Assembly: GCF_965363235.1 (NCBI RefSeq) | Contig: NC_134838.1 | Coordinates: 3,911,001 to 3,975,000 of the forward strand | Origin: Mytilus galloprovincialis | Taxonomy: Eukaryota > Mollusca > Bivalvia > Mytilida > Mytilidae | Reading direction: 5' to 3' | Length of the DNA: 64,000 nucleotides | In this document: piece after piece, positions 46,299 to 55,900 of the stretch | Layout: the number at the start of each line of letters is the position of its first letter | Numbering within the stretch: the first letter of the stretch is position 1 | Made by a program: the position numbers and the translations under genes | Notes under the pieces: generated by a model | Told to the model about the DNA's origin: nothing | What the model saw: only the letters and a program-made list of their open reading frames with translations | Databases searched by the model: none

Positions 46299-46909
46299 AT
46301 TCAAGTATCAATGTGCTGGTCTTTGAAATAAATAAACTAAATAAATTGTCCATGATAAGTATTAGAAATGCATTGTTATTTGTTAAATAAAAGCTTATTA
46401 TGAAATAAGAAGGACTTTTAAAATTTCACTAAGTCTGATATTTTTCTTATAATGCAGCTTTATAAATGTATTGATTGATACTCTAAAAGGATAGAAAATA
46501 TTGGATCGTTGTACATCCTTTTTAGAAAAAAATAGTACTGAGAGATAAAGAAGTGCCAAAAAAAAAAAACCAAGGAATTTGCCTTGGGTTTTTAAGAACT
46601 AAAATGGTTAATTCTAAAATATATACATTATGTAATTTGTAGCTGTTTATATAAATACATAAAAATTTAAAAAGAATATTACTAACATGTAACAATGTCA
46701 ATGAACATATATCATCACTTATGTATATAATATTGCTATTCCTGTATGTTTATAAAAAAGATTAAATTTCGCGTAATACATTTTGTAGGTTCATTAATAA
46801 CAGTTCGGTAAACATAATGACATCTTTATTCCATGTTTATTACTCCAAAGACCATTGAACAGGGATCCAGTATACAAGGCTTGCTGGGGCCTCACAGTAT
46901 CTGGATCAT

Positions 46910-49900
46910 TTATCGACCTCATCCACCTCCCATTGGTGGAGGACTCGGGGCACCTACAAAATATAACCAAAAAAAAAACATTTATTATACATTATTTAAA
47001 AATTAAATACATCAAATTATATAATACTATATAAAGCCAAAGCAAAGATAAACAAAACATATAATTGCTTATATCCATGTAATCTGAACTCTGATGGATA
47101 GTTGTCTCATTGGCAATCACACCTTATCTCCTTATTTTTATACAGGGTTCACTGATTGATTAATTGGTGCTTGCTTAATGTATGAACTAATTGAATGATC
47201 AAATATTTGTATATGGAACACAGTTATTGTCCTTTGATTTTCATTGTCCATCAATATAGTCCCTAGTGTGGACAGTGAGTTATTTGCCAATATTTTTTTT
47301 ATACCCCTTCCATTTTTATTTCTTCATGTTGTATGCCTCAAAAAGCAAGAAGGGGGATGCAATTACACAGTAAATAAATTTTATTCCTAAATTTTAAAGT
47401 AAACCAGTGATTTGGTACAGCTGAAAATGGTTAAAGATTAGCATTTCGAAAGCATTCAAAAGATTTAAAGACCCCCTTAACATAAAGTTGTCCATATTTT
47501 GGCGTTTCACATTAATATTTACAGTTTATCTCTATCTATAATAGTATTCAAGATAATAACCAAAAATGGCAAAATTTCATTAAAAATTACCAATTTGGGG
47601 GGGGGGGGGGGGGGGGGAGGGGCAGCAACACAACAACCAGTTGTCCAATTCATCGGAAAATTTCAGGGCAGATAGATATTGACTTGATAAACAATTTCAC
47701 TGCTTGTCAGATTTCCTCTTAATGCTTTGGTTTCAGAGTTGTAAGCCAAAATCTACATTTCCACCCTATGCCCTATTTATAGCCATGGCGGCCATCTTTG
47801 ATGGTTGGCTGGGTCACGGCACACATTTTTAAAACTAGATACCTTAATAATGATTGTGGCTAAGTTTGATTAAATTTGGCCCATTAGTTTCAGAGGAGAA
47901 GGTTTTTGTAGAAGATTACAAAAATTTATGAAAAATTGGTAAAAAATGACTATAAAGGGCAATAACTCCTTAGGGGGTCAACTGACCATTTTGGTCATGT
48001 TGACTTTTTTGTAAATCTTACTCTGCTTAACATTATTGCTGTTTACAATTTATCTCTATCTATAATAGTATTCAAGATATTAACCAAAAACAGCAAAACT
48101 TCCTTAAAATTACCAATTCAGGGCAGCAACCTAACAATGGGTTGTCTGATTCATCTGAAAATTCCAGACAGATAGATCATCACTTGATAAACAATTATAC
48201 ACCATGTCAGATTTGACCTATATGCTTTGGTTTCAGAGTTGTAAGCCAAAATCTACATTTTACCCCTATGTTCTATTTTTAGCCAGGGCGGCCATCTTGG
48301 TTGGTTGACCGGGTCACCGGACACATTTTTTTAAACTAGATACCCCAATGATGATTGTGGCCAAGTTTGGATTAATTTGGCCCAGTAGTTTCAGAGGAGA
48401 AGATTTTTGTAAAAGATAACTAAGATTTACGAAAAATGGTTAAAAATTGACTATAAAGGGCAATAACTCCTAAAGGGGTCAACTGACCATTTTGGTCATG
48501 TTGACTTATTTGTAAATCTTACTTTGCTGAACATTATTGCTGTTTACAGTTTATCTCTGTCTATAATAATATTCAAGATAATAAACCAAAACAGTAAAAT
48601 TTCCATAAAATTACCAATTCAGGGGCAGCAACCCAACAACGGGTTGTCCGATTCATCTGAAAATTTCAGGGCAGATAGATCTTGACCTGATAAACAATTT
48701 AACCCCATGTCAGATTTGCTCTAAATGCTTTGGTTTTTGAGTTATAAGCCAAAAACCGCATTTTGCCCCTGTTTTATTTTTAGCCATGGTGGCCATCTTG
48801 GTTGGTTGACCGGGTCACCGGACACATTTTTTCAAACTAGATACCCCAATGATTATTGTGGCCAAGTTTGGTAAAATTTGGCCTGGTAGTTTCAGAGGAG
48901 AAGATTTTTGTAAAAGTTAACGACGACGGACGCAGGAAGACGACACCGGACGCCAAGTGATGGGAAAAGCTCACTTGGCCCTTAGGGCCAGGTGAGCTAA
49001 AAATAACTTATTTCACAGTGTTGTCAAGATAAGTTAAATAATTTACCTCCACCTCCTCTGAATCCTCCCATTCTTCTTCTAGGTGGCGCTGGTGGACCCC
49101 TAAAATAAAATCAATCAAATAAATAGAAAATGAACTTAAAAGTCTTTTGTTAAGTAGTTTGTGAGAAAAGTGTGACAAAAGTAACAATTCAAATTCAATT
49201 TGACTAAAGTGGCTTAATTACTGAACAAAACATAAATAATTCCTCATTAGTCGATTTGGATTAATGTAAAACGCCAATAAAATAATATGAATTATTCTTT
49301 GTTATTTACCACCAATCTATGGCTGGATCAAACTTATTAATTTGCAGATGAATACATGTAATAGTGTGGATTCATTAATATTTGTTGGATACCAATTTTG
49401 GTGGATTTCTTTGGTACATGGAAACCATGAATTTAAATATTCAACGAATTGCAAATTTTCTAAAGGAATGTATGCAGACTTTGCCAAAACCACGAAATTA
49501 AATATCTTAGAAAATGCAAGTTTTCTTCAAACCACGAAAATTGGTACCCTCGAAAATAAATGAATCCACAGTAGGACATTTTTTTCTAAATTTAAGATTA
49601 AACAATACAATAGCTTGATAATATAAGACTTACCCTCCTCCCCCAGATCTGTAGTCTCTAGAATATGTACTTCCTTCCTTAGAAAGACTTGGCTGGAAAG
49701 AGAAAATTTATATTTAAAATGTCATAATGTAGTAATATATTTTTCGTTAATTTGTTTTTTTCTGTCAAATGTAATAAGCACACAAGAAAGTAGAGGTATT
49801 ATAGTTGCATGGCAATTTGCTGCATTCAGTAATTTCCAGAGAATATATTTTAATGTAACATTTCAATAAAACATGCCATAGTGACAGGTTATTTACATAA

Positions 49901-52900
49901 TATGACGAGGTCTTCAAAATTACAAATGTTTATTTTCAGTGTTCATGATATATTTAATATGGTCTTGTAAAAGCAAACTCTATTACTCATGATACTTACA
50001 TTTATGAGAGTTCTAAAACTGAAAGAAAAATAAATAAACATTAATAATAGGTATGTAAAATAAATAAACATTAATAATAGGTATATAAAATAAATAAACA
50101 TTAATAATAGGTATATAAAGTACACTCATTCAATGTCAAACTTTTAAAATTTCCATAGACGTCAAGCTAGTTGATAAAAAAAATTGGAATCCTAAAAGTA
50201 GCACAACTTTTTTCAGGAAGTTATACTTTTGTTTATCCCTTTCAATGAGAGTTTTAACATGAAGCTGCCTGTAGTGTTGTACTAAGCATACCCCCACTAG
50301 TACCGGTAATTCAAAGTAATAGAAAGACAGGAAGTAGGTGTCTGACCAATTCCTTAAAGCACTTAAAGTTACCAGTCATCTCTGGCAAGCCGCAGACCAG
50401 AAGTCATTCTGTACAGAAGTGCTTAAGAAAAGTGTGATGAAAATAAGTTAATTTATTCAAACTCATAGTATCTGCATACAAACAGGAAAACAATGTCTGA
50501 CAGATTGGAAGCAAAAGTGTTCATGTCTTACAACTGATTAGAGTCAAGCTTTTGACCAAATATGAAACCAATTATGTTCAGTGAAGAAATGTGTCACTCA
50601 AAAATGAGTTCATTCATCTTATTGAAAAACAAGAGGCTGTCACAACGACAGCAAACCGGATTTATTTACATTTATTTGTGTCCTGGCAATATCACAAGAA
50701 CCATTACTGATGAATGGTGAAAGTGAAAATCATCAATATCAAATTTGACCTCCATTTTGTCATCAGTATCATCATTTTGAAATAATAATATTTGAAAAGC
50801 TTAGATTGAATGGTTCATGAGTAAATGCAACAACGTGAATTGAAACGCCATTTTACGATCTTTCAAGAACCATAACTCCTGAACAATAAAATTCAAAATC
50901 GTCATTATGGAACTTGACCTCTATTTTGTCATCAGTAACAACATATTAAAATTTCAAAAGCTTTGGTTGAATGGTTCATGAGAAAATGCACGGACACGAC
51001 GGAAAACACCATTTTTCAATCTTTCAAGAACCATAACTCCTGAACGGTAAAAGTCAAAATCGTCATTATTGAACTTGACCTCCATTCTGTCATCAGTAAC
51101 AACATATTAAAATTTGGGAAGCTTTGGTAGAACAGTTCATGAGTAAATGCACGGACACGACTGAAAACTCCATTTTTCAATCTTTCAAGAACCATAACTC
51201 CTGAACGGTAAAAGTCAAAATCGCCATTATTGAATTTGACCTCCGTATAGTTGTCAGTAATAACATATTAAAATTTTAAAAGCTTTGGTTGAACAGTTCA
51301 TGAGTTAATGCACGGACAACATTTGATTGCCGCCTTTCAAGAACCATAACTCCTGAACGGTAAAAGTCAAAATCGCCATTATTGAACTTGACCTTCGTAT
51401 AGTTGTCAGTAATAACATATTAAAATTTTAAAAGCTTTGGTTGAACGGTTCATGAGTTAATGCACGGACAACATTTGATTGCCGCCCGCCCGCCCGGCCG
51501 CCCGCCGTACATCCCCAAATCAATAACCGACATTTTTGTCACAAAAATCCGGTTAAAAATCAGGAAATTATTGACTGACAGAAAGTTAAGTGCTCACACA
51601 GTGCAACTGGTTACTCTCTTACACTGTAAATAAAATATAAAGTCATTCTGCTCAATAGTAACTGAGAAAAGAGTTATGAAATAATATTTGTTGGACAAAC
51701 AGACTAGCTGATTGCAATACATCAATCTAAAGAATGCTGATTGTAAACAACATCTTACTGGGCAATTGTGACATAGGAGAAAGGCGATTGTAAACAACAT
51801 CTTACTGGGCAATTGTGAATAGGAGAATGGCGATTGTAAACAAGATCTTACTGGGCAATTGTGACATAGGAAACACATAGGAAAGTGAATGAATTTCAAG
51901 AAGTTTCATTTTTTAAACTTTGCTTTTCTTGTCTTTTATTTCCTCCTGCTGTTAATTCTGATCTTCTTGTGACAAGATTGTGACTTTTGAGATAAAAAAT
52001 AATATATTTTTAAACTACCGAAGCTTTTTTTATAATTAACAGATACATGTAAGCTGTCATGACTGGAAATTTAAAATCTTTGGAAAAACTTATTTGTATA
52101 AATATTTAGAAAACAATCAAAACTTTAAGCAATAAGAAACTCCTTGAAATGAAGGTTAATGAGACTTTGAACTATAACTGTACCTGTTCATTTTTACAGA
52201 TTTGTTATCTTTATGCTTATTACAAATTTTGTTCCTATATTTATTATTAAAGTCAACAACAGAATCTTAATGTTACAAGAAAAACAAATGTATGAAAGCA
52301 ATTTTAATTTCTAATTGAATTTTCATAAAGAAAGAAATATGTCTACTTACAACAAAACAAAAAAGTTAACTATGGACCAAAATAATTCTGGAATGATTGA
52401 TAGTCTCCATGGTGACCTGGAGTCCAACATTTGACCTCCTGTAAAAAAAGATTTTATGTATTATATGCTTCAAAACCTCAGTTCTTGTGTCTAATAAACA
52501 GTCTGTCACTATCATGTTTATAAAGATGTAATACATAAAATTATACAAGTTTATCTTATTATTATTTCAGTATATACCAAGTCTGAGATCTTACAAGTTC
52601 TATCTTTAAGGCATACAACTTGTGGTAAAAGCTCCAACTTGTCTGAGATAAGCATCTTACAAGTTCTATCTTTAAGGCATACAACTTGTGGCAAAAGCTC
52701 TATCTTGTCTGAGATAAACATCTTACAAGTTCTATCTTTAAGGCATATGACTTATGGCAAAAGCTCCATCTTGTCCATTGGAAGACACAGATTTATTAAA
52801 ATTTCACATGAGATTCACCTCAATCGAGCTTATACAAGAAACTCACGTGAAAATTTTCATGTGAATTTCACGTGAATTGAGATTCACATGAATCTGATAT

Positions 52901-55900
52901 GAAATTTTTCACATGAATTTCACGTGAAATTTACAACAAAAAAAAATTGATATTTTTCATGATTTTAATTAAATTTGAAAATTTAGATGTTATTTGAATT
53001 ACTCTTTTTTAAAAATTCATGTGAATTTCACGAGAAAAAATTTCACGTGATTTTCATGTGAAATTCACATGAGTTTCACATGAGAATCACGTGAAACTCA
53101 CAAAAATTGTTTTCACGTGAGTTTCACGTATAAGCTCGTTTGAGGTGAAATTGATGTGAATTATAGTCTTTGATTCATGTCTATCATGTCTTTCTTACCA
53201 GAGGCGGATTTAGAGGGGGGCCCCCCTTTTTCTGGGAAAAATTTGGTTGCCAGATTATATAGGGAATCAATGAAGCATGACTGTCAGTCAGTCGGTCCTG
53301 CTTATAAAAATTTCTGGATCCGCCACTGCTTACATAATTTGATTGTTATAAAATAGGCTGTTAGATACTGTTAGTTTCTCATATGAATTTAATGTTTTAC
53401 ATTTTCATGACAGGTCTTTTAAAGCTTACTATACATGTACTGTCAGTATAAAGTTCAAAGTTCTTTATTTTCCAATTAAGGGCCCCTGACGGGACATAAT
53501 GACAACAATACACAATACATTGTGATTCTTACCACATGAACATATAATGAAGATAAAATTAAAATTTCAATTCACATGAAGAGAATATAATATCATAGAA
53601 TATATATATTAGATAAAATGTCACATCATAAAACAATTGTTATTGTTATTATTTATAAGTTATTTTAGTTGTCTCAAATTTTTTTTCTGCCATGCCAGAG
53701 TGTCAGCAAAAATAGTTTAATAATTTATTAATTCACCATATTAAATTGAGAATGGAAATAGTTTGCTAACAGAGGTCCACCTTGTCTCTTATCCATAAAA
53801 ATAAGTTGAAGGAATAAATAATACAAATCACTAGAATGGAAAAGAGACCAAGAGCAAATGCACAAACCGCAGAGGTCGAACCCTGAACAGTTGGGGCAAG
53901 TATGGACAAAACATTCAAGCGTGATACAGCTCTGAATTTGGATTGTGATCAAATTTTTGACATTACATGGGTTTTTTTTACACAAAACAAATGTCAAGAT
54001 TTTACAAATCAATTAAAGATTTCTTCTTCAAACTTATTTAAATCTAAAATTAAATAGTTGACACAGCATAGGTTTCTGACACAGAATGAATGTGGTCTAA
54101 TGAACTTAAAAATTTTTTTTTGCCTTTAAGCAATTCACTATGCTGTTGAATATTAATCCTCTCAAAAAAATGTTTGAAGAAATTTCTTTTTATTTATGAA
54201 ATCTGAAATGAGAAAAATTTAACCCCCCCCCCCCCTCCCCATTTTTTTTTCACATCCCTGTTTCCCTTTTTCCAAAACTGATATCAATTCAAATTTCTAA
54301 TGGAGTTTGCAACAATAACTACTCTTTTTAAATACATCATAAAATATTAAAATGTAAAGTAAAGTGCTTGTTATCACTGAATGGTAAAGATTGGTTGGTA
54401 GTAAAAGTGAATATACATTGTTTATTGTATAAAACAATAAAAAAAACTTCATCAGCAACATTCTATATTGGCAAATTTCCAATGAAGTTATTTACATAAA
54501 GTTATTGGCATATAAAAATAGAAATAAAAATAGAAAATGACATCATAGTCATGTCTGGCAAATTTCCAACATATATTATCAACTACTATTCTATACAAAG
54601 AAAGATAACTCCAATTGAAAATTAATTGCTATTGCACAATATTGTGCAATTAGATATTTCTTGCTATTGTGCAATACTGTGCAATTGAAAATTTCTTGCT
54701 ATTGCACAATACTTGATATGGAATCCTGATTTGGACCAACTTGAAAACTGGGCCCATAATCAAAAATTCGTAAGGGTTCCACGGAACCCAGTGTCTCGCC
54801 TACTTTTGCTGTTAATCGCAGACTCAACAAAAATGAGAAAAAACATCAATAAAAATTTCCCTCTCGATACTGTCTTTTGATTGAAAGAAGCTTCCAAGTT
54901 TGGTAAAAAATCCAGGATAGTTTATGAATCTAATAAATGTTTTATAAACTTTAACTGCAGACTGTATGTAATGTTAACTGGAAGAAAAACTAAGTCCATT
55001 TATAAGTAAAATACGGAAAAAGTGAATTTTTTTTTTACAAAATTTACTTCTGAATGATATCTTATGATCAGAAACAAGCTTTTGTGTATGTTTGGTAGAA
55101 ATCCAGGATAGTTTAAGAAATTATAATTAATAATTTTAAAAACTTAAACCACAGAATGAATGTTTTGTTTCTGGCAAAAAAACTAAGTCCATTTATAAGT
55201 AAAATACGGAAAAGTGGAAATTTATTTTTACAAAATTTTCTTCTTGATACTATCTTATGATCAAAAACAAGCTTCTGTCCAAGTTTGGTACAAATCAAGG
55301 ATAGTTTATGAAAGTTATTAAAATTTTTAAAACTTTAACCATAGAGTGAATGTAATGTTTCCTCGCAGAAAAACTAAGTCCATTTATAAGTAAAATACGG
55401 AAAAGTGGAAATCTATTTTTACAAAATTTTCTTCTTGATACTATCTTATGATCATAAACAAGCTTCTGTCCAAGTTTGGTACAAATCAAGGATGGTTTAG
55501 GAAAGTTATTAAAATTTTAAAAACTTTAACCACAGAGTGAATGTAATGTTTCCTTGCAGAAAAACTAAGTCCATTTATAAGTAAAATACGGAAAAAATGG
55601 AATTTTATTTTTACAAAATTTACTTCTGGATACTTTCTTATGATCATAAACAAGCTTCTGTCCAAGTTTGGTAGAAATTCAGTATAGTTTAAGAAAGTTA
55701 TTAAAATTTCAAAAACTTTAACCACAGAGTGAATATTTGTGGACGCCGCCGCCGCCGACGACGCTGACGATGACGGAATGTAGGATCGCTTAGTCTCGCT
55801 TTTTCGACTAAAGTCGAATGCTCGACAAAAATCAAAGTACATGTTTAGATAAAGCATATCAAATAAGCCCAAGAATTTAATTTTTGTTAAAATCAAACTT

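Noticed and set aside
46196..46390. 64-codon + strand frame downstream of SELENOK
   Set aside because: It overlaps the SECIS and 3' UTR of SELENOK on the other strand and has no recognisable product.
46563..46592. Strong stem-loop (CCAAGG/CCTTGG with T-run) considered as the SELENOK SECIS
   Set aside because: It lacks the ATGA and GA core and the unpaired AA; the structure at 46222-46298 has all of them.
46861..46909. Hairpin GATCCAG/CTGGATC directly after the SELENOK stop as SECIS
   Set aside because: Too close to the UGA, and the ATGA/GA quartet cannot form outside a proper helix. It may still be a local structure.
53728..54012. A cysteine-containing minus-strand frame of 94 codons
   Set aside because: It begins in a CATTCTCAATTT-type repeat end, has no ordered zinc-binding pattern and lies inside SELENOK intron 1.
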